Assembly: GCF_937958535.1 (NCBI RefSeq)
Contig: NZ_CALGNQ010000243.1
Span: forward strand, 1 to 64,000
Length of the DNA: 64,000 nucleotides
Direction of reading: 5' to 3'
DNA from: an uncultured Georgenia sp.
GTDB taxonomy: Bacteria > Actinomycetota > Actinomycetes > Actinomycetales > Actinomycetaceae
The translations under genes were made by a program, and so were the position numbers. Under the pieces are notes generated by a model. It was not told the origin of the DNA. It searched no databases and saw only the letters and a list, made by a program, of their open reading frames with translations. Each line of letters opens with the position of its first letter. Within the stretch, counting starts at the first letter, position 1. This document shows, one piece after another, positions 44,516 to 53,091 of the stretch.

Positions 44516-44577
44516 GGCCCCGATGCTGCCACACGCCGGTGTGCCCGGTGCGGCATCCCTCGTGCCCGGCCCGGCGA

Positions 44578-44606
44578 GCCACCGGGGAGCGGGCGTCCCC
44601 GGTGGC
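44578..44606 (-). terminator. Hairpin terminator of topA
   Basis: Perfect 11-bp stem (GCCACCGGGGA at 44578-44588 with 44596-44606), 7-base loop, beginning three bases after the topA stop on the minus strand. Confidence 0.8.
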
Positions 44607-44608
44607 GG

Positions 44609-47299
44609 CTACTTCTTCGCGGCGGTGCTCTTCTTCGTCGTGGTCTTGCGCGTGGTCGTGCGGCGGGTGGTCGTCTTCTTCGTGGGCCCCTTGGCGCGCT
44701 TCTCGGCAAGCAGCTCGAAGGCGCGCTCCGGGGTGATCGTCTCCACGGCGTCGTCCTTGCGCAGGGTGGCGTTGGTCGTGCCGTCGGTGACGTAGGGGCC
44801 GAAGCGGCCGTCCTTGACGACGACCGGCTTGCCGCTGACCGGGTCCTCCCCGAGCTCGCGCAGCGGGGGCTTGGCCGTGGCCCCGCGCCCGCGCTTCGGC
44901 TGCTTGTACAGCTCCAGCGCCTCCTCGAGGGTGATCTCGAAGATCTGCTCCTCGCCCTCGGGCAGGGTGCGGGAGTCGGTGCCCTTCTTCAGGTAGGGGC
45001 CGTAGCGCCCGTTCTGCGCGGTGATCTCCTCGCCCGTCTCGGGGTCCACGCCCACGACCCGCGGCAGTGACAGCAGCCGCAGCGCGTCCTCGAGGGTCAC
45101 CGTCTCCAGCTGCATCGACTTGAACAGCGACGCCGTGCGGGGCTTGACCTTCTTCTTGCCCTTGGCGGAGGCCTCCTCCTCGGGGATGACCTCGGTGACG
45201 TACGGCCCGAAACGGCCGCTCTTGGCGACGATGGTGCGCCCGGTCTCCGGGTCCACGCCGAGCTCCCGGCCGTCGGCGGAGCTCTGCTCGAGCAGCTCGC
45301 GGGCCTTCTCCACGGTGAGCTCGTCCGGGGCGACGTCGTCCGGCACGGAGGCGCGCCGCTCGCCGTCCGCCGTCTCGAGGTAGGGGCCGTAGCGGCCCAC
45401 CCGCAGGGTGATGCCGTCGCCGATGTCGATGCTGTTGACCGCTCGGGCGTCGATGTCGCCGAGGCTCTCGACGAGCGCACGCAGCCCGTCGCGCTGGTCG
45501 TCGCCACGGTAGAAGCGGGAGAGCCAGGCGACGCGGTCCTCCTGACCGGCGGCGATGAGGTCGAGGTCGGACTCCATCTCGGCGGTGAAGTCGTAGTCGA
45601 CCAGCCGCGGCAGGTACTCCTCGAGCAGCCGGATCACCGAGAACGCCAGCCACGTGGGCACCAGTGCCTGACCACGCCGGTCGACGTAGCCGCGGTCGGT
45701 GATGGTGGAGATGGTCGAGGCGTAGGTGGAGGGGCGGCCGATGCCGCGCTCCTCCATCGCCTTGACGAGGCTGGCCTCGGTGTAGCGCGGCGGCGGGGTG
45801 GTCTCGTGGCCCTCGGCGGTGACCGACTCGGTGACGACGACGTCGCCCTCCTCCAGGCGCGGCAGCCGGGTCTCGCGGTCGCTCTCGCGCTCGCCGTAGC
45901 GCTCGGCGTCGCGGCCCTCCTCGTAGGCGGCGAGGAAGCCGCGGAAGGTGATGACCGTGCCGGAGGCGCTGAGCTCGGCCTGACGGGTGGTGCCGTCGGC
46001 GAGGCGGGCGTCCGCCCGCAGCCGCACCGTGGCGGTGGACCCGCGGGCGTCGGCCATCTGGGAGGCGACGGTGCGCTTCCAGATGAGTTCGTAGAGCTTG
46101 AACTGCGCCCCGGTGAGCTGGCCGGCCACCTGCGCCGGGGTGCGGAAGGAGTCCCCCGCGGGCCGGATCGCCTCGTGGGCCTCCTGGGCACCCTTCGACT
46201 TCTGCGCGTAGATCCGCGGCTTGGCGGGCACGTAGTCGGCGCCGTACAGCTCGGTGGCCTGGGCCCGGGCGGCCGCGATCGCCTCCTGGGACAGCGCCGA
46301 GGAGTCGGTCCGCATGTAGGTGATGAACCCGTTCTCGTACAGGCTCTGCGCCGTGCGCATCGTCTCCCGCGCGCTCATCCGCAGTTTGCGGCTGGCCTCC
46401 TGCTGCAGCGTGGAGGTGGTGAACGGGGCCGCGGGCCGCCGGGTGTAGGGCTTCGTCTCCATCGAGACCACGCGCGCCTCGGCGTCCTCCAGCGCGGTCG
46501 CCAGCGCCGTGGCGGTGGCCTCGTCGAGGTGGACGACGTTCGCCTTGCGGGCGGACTCCCTCAGCTCGCCGTCGTCGCCGAAGTCCCGCCCGGTGGCGAC
46601 CTTCGCGCCGTCGAGCGTGACGAGGCGGGCGTCGAAGGAACGACGGTCGTCCTCCCGCCCACCGGTGAAGGTGCCCTTGACGTCCCAGTAGGAGGCGGCG
46701 CGGAACGCCATCCGCTCGCGCTCCCGCTCGACCACCATGCGGGTGGCGACAGACTGCACGCGGCCGGCGGAGATGCGCGGCCGCACCTTGCGCCAGAGCA
46801 GCGGGGAGACCTCGTAGCCGACGAGGCGGTCGAGGATGCGGCGGGCCTCCTGGGCGTCGACGAGCCGCTCGTCGAGGTCGCGGGTGTTCTCCAGCGCGCG
46901 CTGGATCGCCTCGCGGGTGATCTCGTGGAAGACCATCCGCTTGACCGGCACCTTGGGCTTGAGCTCGTCCAGGAGGTGCCAGGCGATGGCCTCCCCCTCG
47001 CGGTCCTCATCGGTGGCGAGGTAGAGCTCGTCGGCGTTCTTCAGCGCCCGCTTGAGCTCGCTGACCTTCTTCTTCTTGTCCGGGTCGACGACGTAGTACG
47101 GCTCGAAGTCGCCCTCGACGTCGATCGCGAACTTGCCGTAGGGCCCCTTCTTCATCTCCGGGGGCAGCTCGGAGGGCTGGGGAAGGTCGCGGATGTGCCC
47201 GACGCTCGCCTCGACGTCGAACTCTGGCCCGAGATAGCTGCCGATCGTCCGCGCTTTCGCGGGCGACTCGACGATCACGAGCTTACGGGAACCGGCCAC
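44609..47299 (-). CDS. topA: DNA topoisomerase I
   Basis: 896 residues. Type IA enzyme relaxing negative supercoils. TOPRIM domain with Glu11 (VIVESPAKA) and D97-E-D-R-E101; active-site Tyr328 in GFITYMRTDSS; four actinobacterial C-terminal repeats each with GRYGPY/GRFGPYV signatures (about 600-850) and a Lys-rich tail ending in K-T-T-R-R runs. Replaces the zinc-ribbon tail of enterobacteria. Monocistronic; hairpin follows. Confidence 0.98.
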   Translation of the reverse strand: MAGSRKLVIVESPAKARTIGSYLGPEFDVEASVGHIRDLPQPSELPPEMKKGPYGKFAIDVEGDFEPYYVVDPDKKKKVSELKRALKNADELYLATDEDREGEAIAWHLLDELKPKVPVKRMVFHEITREAIQRALENTRDLDERLVDAQEARRILDRLVGYEVSPLLWRKVRPRISAGRVQSVATRMVVERERERMAFRAASYWDVKGTFTGGREDDRRSFDARLVTLDGAKVATGRDFGDDGELRESARKANVVHLDEATATALATALEDAEARVVSMETKPYTRRPAAPFTTSTLQQEASRKLRMSARETMRTAQSLYENGFITYMRTDSSALSQEAIAAARAQATELYGADYVPAKPRIYAQKSKGAQEAHEAIRPAGDSFRTPAQVAGQLTGAQFKLYELIWKRTVASQMADARGSTATVRLRADARLADGTTRQAELSASGTVITFRGFLAAYEEGRDAERYGERESDRETRLPRLEEGDVVVTESVTAEGHETTPPPRYTEASLVKAMEERGIGRPSTYASTISTITDRGYVDRRGQALVPTWLAFSVIRLLEEYLPRLVDYDFTAEMESDLDLIAAGQEDRVAWLSRFYRGDDQRDGLRALVESLGDIDARAVNSIDIGDGITLRVGRYGPYLETADGERRASVPDDVAPDELTVEKARELLEQSSADGRELGVDPETGRTIVAKSGRFGPYVTEVIPEEEASAKGKKKVKPRTASLFKSMQLETVTLEDALRLLSLPRVVGVDPETGEEITAQNGRYGPYLKKGTDSRTLPEGEEQIFEITLEEALELYKQPKRGRGATAKPPLRELGEDPVSGKPVVVKDGRFGPYVTDGTTNATLRKDDAVETITPERAFELLAEKRAKGPTKKTTTRRTTTRKTTTKKSTAAKK

Positions 47300-47503
47300 C
47301 GCCTACCTTCCTTCATCCACAGGGGGTGTCGGGGTGACGGTACCTGATGGTTCCGCGGGGCGGGGTCTCAGGTCCGCCTCGGCAGCCCCCGGCCGGGTGG
47401 ACACGCCCGGTGTCGAGTGGGCGACGGCGGCTCGTGAGCTGCGGCAGCCCGGCGGCGCGGAGCAGGGCCGGCTGGTGGCGGGCCGCTCCCCCGGCCGGTC
47501 AGG

Positions 47504-49054
47504 TCAGGCGGGACGGAGGAACCCGTCGAGCACGAGCTCCCGCACGGCCGGCAGCACCTCGGCGGCGACGGCGTCGGCCGGCTGGTCGAGCAGCACGGAC
47601 AGGCCGGCGACCACCTGCCCGAGGGTGAGCTCCCCGTCGCAGGCACCGACGGCTCCCGCGACGAGCGTGCCCGGTCGGTAGGTGCGGCCGAAGCCCTCTC
47701 CCTGCCGCAGCTGGAGCACCCGCGGGTCCTGCTCCCCGGGCCGGAGGTACCGCTCCTCGGTGACGTCCTGGGCGACGACGAGGCACTGGTCGGCGAGCGC
47801 CGCGTCGTCGTGCGCGGCGAGCCACTCGTGCGCGGCGAGGACGTCCGCGACGTGCCCGCCGAGCGGGCGGTGGACGGGGGTGTCCACCTCCTCGACGCGG
47901 TGCCACAGTCCGCGGGTGGCGTCGGCCGGGCGCCGCAGGGTGAGGTAGCCGAAGCCGACCGCCTCCACGCCGCGCGCCTCGAAGTCGTCGAGCCACGCGG
48001 TGAGCGCGGCGTCGAAGAGGGGGGTGCCGGGGCGCAGCCCGCCGTCGCGCAGCCACGTGTGGGCGTACTCCGCCGGGTCCTGCACCTCGCGCTGGACCAC
48101 CCAGCCGTCGGTGCCGGCGGCGACCAGCCAGCCGGCGACCCGCTCGCGCCAGTCCTCCCCGGCGTGGTGCTCCCAGTTCCCGAGGAGCTGCGCCACCCCG
48201 CCGGGCGCGAGGTGGGCACCCAGGCCGGAGACGAGCTCGGCGACCAGCGTGTCCCCGGGCATGGCGCCGTCGCGGTACTCCATCACCGGCAGCCCGGCGG
48301 CGTGCGCCGCGGGCGGGGTGATGACGAAGGGCGGGTTGGACACGACGAGGTCGAACTGCTCACCGCGGACGGGGTCGAGCAGCGACCCCTCGCGCAGGTC
48401 GAGGGCGGTGCCGGCGAGCGCCGCGTTGAACGCCGCGAAGTCCAGGGCACGCCGGGAGACGTCGGTGGCGACGAGCTCGTCGGCGTGCCGGGCGGCGTGC
48501 AGCGCCTGGACGCCGCAGCCGGTGCCGAGGTCGAGGACGCGGCCCCGGTACTCGCGGACGGTGATCCGGGCCAGCGTCATCGAGGCGCCGCCGATGCCCA
48601 GGACGTGGTCGGCGCGCAGGCTCTGCCCGGTGGCGAGCTCGCCGAGGTCGGAGGCCACCCACCAGCGGGCGTCACCGGCGGCATCGGTCGCCTCGTAGGG
48701 GCGGAGGTCGACGACGGCGCGCACGTCGTCCTCGGGGCCCTCCCCCGCCGCGGCGACGAGCCCGAGGGCGACGGCTCCCGCTGTCGTCGTCCGGGGCAGC
48801 GCCAGGTCGAGGTCGCGGCGCGGGGCCGTTCCGCCGAGGAGGAAGAGGCGGGTGAGGACGGCGGCGGGCTCCCGGGACGCAGCGGTCACCCGGCGGGCGG
48901 GGACCGGCTCCTCCCGGGCGAGCGCGGCGGTCGCGACCGGGCCGAGCACCTCCTCGACCGCCGTCTGGGTGAAGGAGTCCGCCAGGTCGGCGCGGAGGTC
49001 GGCGACGCGTGCGGCGGGCAGGTGCGGCGGGGGCGGGCTGGACGGGCGCTGCAT
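47504..49054 (-). CDS. Class I SAM-dependent methyltransferase (HemK/RsmC-like)
   Basis: 516 residues. Central Rossmann domain (about 155-330) with SAM loop RVLDLGTGCGVQALHAARHA and catalytic VVSNPPFVITPP, the NPPF/Y motif used for amide or exocyclic-amine methylation. N-terminal about 150 residues are a winged-helix-like domain, C-terminal about 180 residues are another helical domain (ending AEVLPAVRELVLDGFLRP). Target likely RNA or protein glutamine; not determinable. Leaderless start after TACGCT. Confidence 0.88.
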   Translation of the reverse strand: MQRPSSPPPPHLPAARVADLRADLADSFTQTAVEEVLGPVATAALAREEPVPARRVTAASREPAAVLTRLFLLGGTAPRRDLDLALPRTTTAGAVALGLVAAAGEGPEDDVRAVVDLRPYEATDAAGDARWWVASDLGELATGQSLRADHVLGIGGASMTLARITVREYRGRVLDLGTGCGVQALHAARHADELVATDVSRRALDFAAFNAALAGTALDLREGSLLDPVRGEQFDLVVSNPPFVITPPAAHAAGLPVMEYRDGAMPGDTLVAELVSGLGAHLAPGGVAQLLGNWEHHAGEDWRERVAGWLVAAGTDGWVVQREVQDPAEYAHTWLRDGGLRPGTPLFDAALTAWLDDFEARGVEAVGFGYLTLRRPADATRGLWHRVEEVDTPVHRPLGGHVADVLAAHEWLAAHDDAALADQCLVVAQDVTEERYLRPGEQDPRVLQLRQGEGFGRTYRPGTLVAGAVGACDGELTLGQVVAGLSVLLDQPADAVAAEVLPAVRELVLDGFLRPA

Positions 49055-49061
49055 GTCCCGC

Positions 49062-49067
49062 AGCGTA
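49062..49067 (-). promoter_or_regulatory. -10 TACGCT, leaderless start of methyltransferase gene
   Basis: On the minus strand TACGCT ends seven bases before ATG 49054. Confidence 0.5.
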
Positions 49068-49150
49068 CGGCTGCCGAGTGTCGCCGGTCCCCGCTAGCCT
49101 CGATGGCGGTGCCCCCTGGCCCCTATGCCACCGACGACTGGAAGGTCCAC

Positions 49151-51172
49151 ATGCGCACCCGAAGAGCCCTGCCCGCCGTCACCGCGGCGGCCCTCCTCCT
49201 GGCGGCCGCGGTACCGGCCGCTGCCCAGCCCACCGACCCCGAGCGGCTCGAGCTCACGCTGCTCGCCACGACCGACGTCCACGGCCACGTCTACGACTGG
49301 GACTACTTCCGCGACCAGCCGTTCCCCGAGGGCAGCGGTCTCGGCCTCACCCGGCTCTCGACGATCATCGGCGAGATCCGCACCGAGAAGGGCCCGGAGT
49401 CGGTCCTGCTCGTCGACAACGGCGACACCATCCAGGGCACGCCGCTGACCTACTACTACGGCATCGGCGACGGGGCCGAGGCCGTCCTGGACGGCGAGGT
49501 CCAGCACCCGATGGCGACCGCCTTCAACTATCTCGGCTACGACGTCCAGTCGGTGGGCAACCACGAGTACAACTACGACCTGCCGCTGCTCGCCGCCTAC
49601 GAGCGCGACATCGACTTCCCACTGCTCGGAGCGAATGTCATCGACGTCGACACCGGCGAGCCCTACCACCAGCCGTACGCACTCATCGACAGGGAGATCG
49701 GCGATGAGGAGGTGACCGTGGGCGTCATCGGGATGGTGACCCCCGGAGTGCGCGTGTGGGACCGCTCCTTCGTCGAGGGAGAGCTGGAGTTCCGCGACCT
49801 CGTCGAGACGGCGGAGCAGTGGGTGCCGGTCGTCGCCGAGCAGGCCGACGTCGTCGTCGTGGTCACCCACACCGGCCACGGCACCGTGCCCGACGAGGGC
49901 TACGACCGGTCCGCGCTGCACGAGAACGCGCTGGGGAACGTCGCCCGCATGGTGCCCGGGATCGACGTCGTCGTCGCCGGGCACAGCCACCAGGACCGTC
50001 CGGAGGAGATCGTCACCAACACCGCGGGTGAGCAGGTGCTCATCACCCAGCCGATGTTCTGGGCGCAGTCGGTGACCGAGACGACGCTCAACCTCGTCCC
50101 GGACGGCGACGGCTGGGCCGTCGACTGGTCGGAGGGGTTCGCACCGACCGCCGTCGCCCACTATGCCCGCGACGCGGAGGAGGACCAGGCCTTGCGGGAC
50201 CTCCTCGCCGAGGAGCACACGGCGACGGTCGCGTACGTCAACACGCCGGTCGCCGAGTCGGTGACCGAGCTGCGCGCCGACACCGCGCACTACGAGGACA
50301 CCCCGATCATCGACTTCATCAACCACGTCCAGCAGTCGACCGTCGAGCAGTTCCTCGCAGACCGGGGCGAGCTCGGCGACGCCACGGTCGTCTCCCAGGC
50401 CTCGCCGTTCTCCCGCAGCGCCGTCTTCCCCCAGGGGGAGGTCAGCATCCGGGACATCGCCGGGCTGTACATCTACGACAACTGGCTCCTCGGAGTCCGG
50501 CTCACCGGGGCACAGGTGCGCGACTACCTCGAGTTCTCCGCCCGGTACTACGCCGACCTCGAGGAGGGCGAGGAGTTCGACCCGGAAGTCCACACCAACG
50601 CCGTGCGCGGGGACCGCGCGATCCCGGACTACGCCTACGACGTCCTGTCCGGCGTGGAGTACTACATCGACGTCTCCCAGCCGGTCGGCGAGCGCATCAC
50701 CGGGCTGTCCTACCCGGACGGCACCCCGGTGGAGGACGACGACGAGTTCGTCCTGGCGATCAACAACTACCGCCAGTCGGGCGGCCAGGGCTACCCGCAC
50801 GTCGTGGACGCCGAGGTCGTGTACGACGAGCGCGTGGAGATCCGCCAGCTGCTCATCGAGTGGGCGCAGGAGCGCGGGGTCATCGACCCGGCCGACTTCT
50901 TCGTCGAGAACTGGTGGCTGATCGACGAGCCGCTGCCCGAGCCGGAGCCCACACCGGAGCCGACGCAGGAGCCGACGACGCAGGAGCCCACCACGCAGGA
51001 GCCGACCACCGACCCGACGGGGGACGCCACCACTCCCCCGGCCGGGGGCGGACCGGGCGGCGGAGCGCTGCCGTCCACGGGCGCGCCCGTCGGCGGCCTC
51101 GTCGGGGCGGCGGTGCTCGCCGTCCTCGCCGGTGCCGCCGCGCTGGCACAGCGCCGGCGGCTGACGATGTGA
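49151..51172 (+). CDS. Cell-wall 2',3'-cyclic-nucleotide phosphodiesterase/3'-nucleotidase
   Basis: 673 residues. Signal peptide (MRTRRALPAVTAAALLLAAA). Calcineurin-like phosphatase domain (about 30-300): TTDVHGHVYD, LLVDNGDTIQGTP, SVGNHEYNYD, VVVTHTGHG and AGHSHQD supply the two-metal ligands. 5'-nucleotidase C-terminal domain about 330-560 (SQASPFSRSAVFPQGEVSIR, NNYRQSGGQGYP substrate site). Then a Pro/Glu/Thr wall-spanning linker and LPSTG, a membrane helix and basic tail, the sortase signal. Salvages nucleosides and phosphate at the surface. GGAAGG ribosome-binding site; TAGCCT at 49095-49100 is the likely -10. Confidence 0.94.
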   Translation: MRTRRALPAVTAAALLLAAAVPAAAQPTDPERLELTLLATTDVHGHVYDWDYFRDQPFPEGSGLGLTRLSTIIGEIRTEKGPESVLLVDNGDTIQGTPLTYYYGIGDGAEAVLDGEVQHPMATAFNYLGYDVQSVGNHEYNYDLPLLAAYERDIDFPLLGANVIDVDTGEPYHQPYALIDREIGDEEVTVGVIGMVTPGVRVWDRSFVEGELEFRDLVETAEQWVPVVAEQADVVVVVTHTGHGTVPDEGYDRSALHENALGNVARMVPGIDVVVAGHSHQDRPEEIVTNTAGEQVLITQPMFWAQSVTETTLNLVPDGDGWAVDWSEGFAPTAVAHYARDAEEDQALRDLLAEEHTATVAYVNTPVAESVTELRADTAHYEDTPIIDFINHVQQSTVEQFLADRGELGDATVVSQASPFSRSAVFPQGEVSIRDIAGLYIYDNWLLGVRLTGAQVRDYLEFSARYYADLEEGEEFDPEVHTNAVRGDRAIPDYAYDVLSGVEYYIDVSQPVGERITGLSYPDGTPVEDDDEFVLAINNYRQSGGQGYPHVVDAEVVYDERVEIRQLLIEWAQERGVIDPADFFVENWWLIDEPLPEPEPTPEPTQEPTTQEPTTQEPTTDPTGDATTPPAGGGPGGGALPSTGAPVGGLVGAAVLAVLAGAAALAQRRRLTM

Positions 51173-51189
51173 CGGTTCGGTAGTCGACC

Positions 51190-51227
51190 GCAGGGGCGGG
51201 GTCCGCGCAGGCGGGCCCCGCCCCTGC
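51190..51227 (+). terminator. Hairpin terminator after the nucleotidase gene
   Basis: 17-bp stem including one G-U pair (arms 51190-51206 and 51211-51227, outer core GCAGGGGCGGGG) and 4-base loop GCAG, 17 bases after the stop. Confidence 0.8.
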
Positions 51228-51229
51228 CC

Positions 51230-51426
51230 TGTCCCGGGCGGCGGTGGCGGCGACGGGTCGCATGGCGCGCCCCCGTGGGGGGCGGCCCCCGCGTGCCCCG
51301 GGAGGCCGTGGGTGACGACGGGGCGCGTGGTGCCCGCCCTCGTAGGAGGCGGGCCTGGCGTGTCCCGGGAGCCAGTGGGTGGTGGTGACCGGATCGCGCC
51401 GCCGTCCGCCCTCGTAGGCTGGGCAC
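51230..51426 (+). repeat. Three imperfect tandem copies of a 64-67-base unit
   Basis: Units begin TG(T/C)CCCGGG at 51230, 51294 and 51361. The second and third share CCCGGGAG, GTGGGTG and CGCCCTCGTAGG in the same order. The third carries TAGGCT and runs straight into the next gene, the second has TAGGAG in the same place. No gene is seen here. Confidence 0.6.
51415..51420 (+). promoter_or_regulatory. -10 TAGGCT, leaderless start
   Basis: TAGGCT ends six bases before ATG 51427, within the third copy of the tandem unit. Confidence 0.55.
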
Positions 51427-52350
51427 ATGGCAGTGGCGACGGTGGCGGTGGCTCCGCGGACGCTCCGCGCCCCGGAGTGGGTGCCGCTGGAGACGGCCCA
51501 CCGCGACCGGGCGCGCGCGCTCACGGCCGCGCACCGGGCCCGCCGCGAGCGCGGGGAACGGCACGCCGTCGAGGACTTCCTCTACGACTACTACGCGCTG
51601 CGCGCCGGGCGCCTGGAGCGCTGGCACCCGGGGGTCGGGACCTGCCTGACAGGGGAGGACGCCGACCCCGACGCGGAGGCCCGCCTCGCCGAGCGGGCGC
51701 ACCTGCGGTGGTACCGCACCACCGCCGACGGCGGGGTGGAGCTGGACGCCCCGGCCTTCCTCGCCGACCGGGGCCGCGACGTCCGCCGGCTCGGCATCCT
51801 CCTGCGCGCCACCGCCTCGCGGACGCCGCACCTGGGATGCCTGGGCCTGCACGAGTGGGCCATGGTCTACCGCCAGCCGGCAGGCGAGCGGCGCCACGCC
51901 CTGCCGCTGCGGCTGGGGCCGGAAGGGACGGACGCCGTCGTGGAGGCCCACCCGGTGCGCTGCTCGCACTTCGACGCCTTCCGCTTCTTCACCCCGCAGG
52001 CCCGGCCGCTCAACCGGCTGCAGCCGAGCCGCGCCACCCAGCCGGACCTGGAGCAGCCCGGCTGCCTCCACGCCAACATGGACCTCCTCAAAGCCGCGCT
52101 CACCCTGGGCCCGGCCTGCCCCGGGGACCTGCTGCTCGACTGCTTCGAGCTGGCCCGCGACATCCGGGTGCTCGATATGCGGGCCTCGCCGTACGACCTC
52201 ACCTCGCTCGGGTACCCGCCGGTGGCGATCGAGACGGCGTCCGGGCGGGCGGAGTACGTCGCCGCCCAGCGCGCCTTCACCGAGCGCGCCGAGCCGCTGC
52301 GCGCGGCGCTGATCCAGGTGGTCGACCGGCTCACGGTGGCCGGACGATGA
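51427..52350 (+). CDS. Conserved protein annotated as 3-methyladenine DNA glycosylase-like
   Basis: 307 residues, soluble, His/Arg/Trp-rich. Conserved-looking stretches are VEDFLYDYYALRAGRLERWHPG, LGCLGLHEWAMVYR, HPVRCSHFDAFRFFT and QPGCLHANMDLLKAALTLGP. This actinobacterial family is often given the name 3-methyladenine DNA glycosylase, yet no helix-hairpin-helix or AAG/TAG catalytic motif can be seen, so true function is unproved. ATGA overlap with the following lipoprotein gene. Confidence 0.7.
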   Translation: MAVATVAVAPRTLRAPEWVPLETAHRDRARALTAAHRARRERGERHAVEDFLYDYYALRAGRLERWHPGVGTCLTGEDADPDAEARLAERAHLRWYRTTADGGVELDAPAFLADRGRDVRRLGILLRATASRTPHLGCLGLHEWAMVYRQPAGERRHALPLRLGPEGTDAVVEAHPVRCSHFDAFRFFTPQARPLNRLQPSRATQPDLEQPGCLHANMDLLKAALTLGPACPGDLLLDCFELARDIRVLDMRASPYDLTSLGYPPVAIETASGRAEYVAAQRAFTERAEPLRAALIQVVDRLTVAGR

Positions 52351-52829
52351 GCACGCTGCGTGCCCGCGCCGCGACCGCGCTCGCCTGCGCGGGGGTGTTC
52401 GTCCTCGCCGCGTGCGCAGAGCAGACCACCCCGGGCGGCGACCCCACCCCACCGTCGTCGCCGACGACCGACCCGGCGCCCTCGCCCCCGACGCCGCTGC
52501 CGACACTGCCGACCGACGCGCCCACCGCACCGCCGTCGGGCGAGCTGCCGCCGGAAGTCGACGCCGCGGTGGCGGACCTCGCCCAGCACCTCGGCGTCCC
52601 CACCGACGACGTCACCGTCGTCAGCTTCGAGGAGGTCACCTGGCCGGACGGCGCCCTCGGCTGCCCCCAGCCGGGCATGAGCTACACCCAGGCACTGGTG
52701 CCGGGAACCCGTCTGGTGCTCGAGGTCGACGATGTCGAGTACGCCTACCACGGCGGCCGGGACACCCACCTGGTGCGCTGCGACAGTCCGCGGCCGCCGG
52801 TGCCGGACCTCCCGGGCGAGGACTCCTGA
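52347..52829 (+). CDS. Lipoprotein of unknown function
   Basis: 160 residues. Lipobox VLAAC with Cys23, a Pro/Thr-rich tether (about 27-70), then a small globular domain: VTVVSFEEVTWPDGALGCPQ and YTQALVPGTRLVLEVDDVEY. Cys in GCPQ and in LVRCDSP could form a disulfide. The domain recurs in bacterial lipoproteins without known function. Translationally coupled to the preceding gene. Confidence 0.8.
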   Translation: MSTLRARAATALACAGVFVLAACAEQTTPGGDPTPPSSPTTDPAPSPPTPLPTLPTDAPTAPPSGELPPEVDAAVADLAQHLGVPTDDVTVVSFEEVTWPDGALGCPQPGMSYTQALVPGTRLVLEVDDVEYAYHGGRDTHLVRCDSPRPPVPDLPGEDS

Positions 52830-52987
52830 CCACCGGGCCGCGGTCCCCGCACCTGCCGCCCGGCACCACCCGGGACACGCCGGCCCGCCAGGACACGGCG
52901 ACCCTGCACAGACGGAGCGGCACCGCCGGACGCCCGTCGCCTGCGCCCGGTCGCTCCGCCGGCCTGCGGTCGGCAAGCACAGCACGC

Positions 52988-53027
52988 GCTGCCCCTCGCC
53001 GCCGATGTCTCAGCAGCGAGGGGCAGC
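52988..53027. terminator. Hairpin between convergent genes
   Basis: Perfect 12-bp stem GCTGCCCCTCGC (52988-52999) with 53016-53027 and a 16-base loop, in the 262-base gap between the lipoprotein gene and hppA. The remainder of the gap shows no gene. Confidence 0.65.
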
Positions 53028-53091
53028 CCGTGGTGACGTCCCGCGCGGGCAGCGCGCCCGTGGTGCGCGCCGACCGGCCGTGACGCGTGAG

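Noticed and set aside
47810..49150. In-frame extension of the nucleotidase gene back to 47810
   Set aside because: It is antisense to the methyltransferase; the signal peptide begins at ATG 49151.
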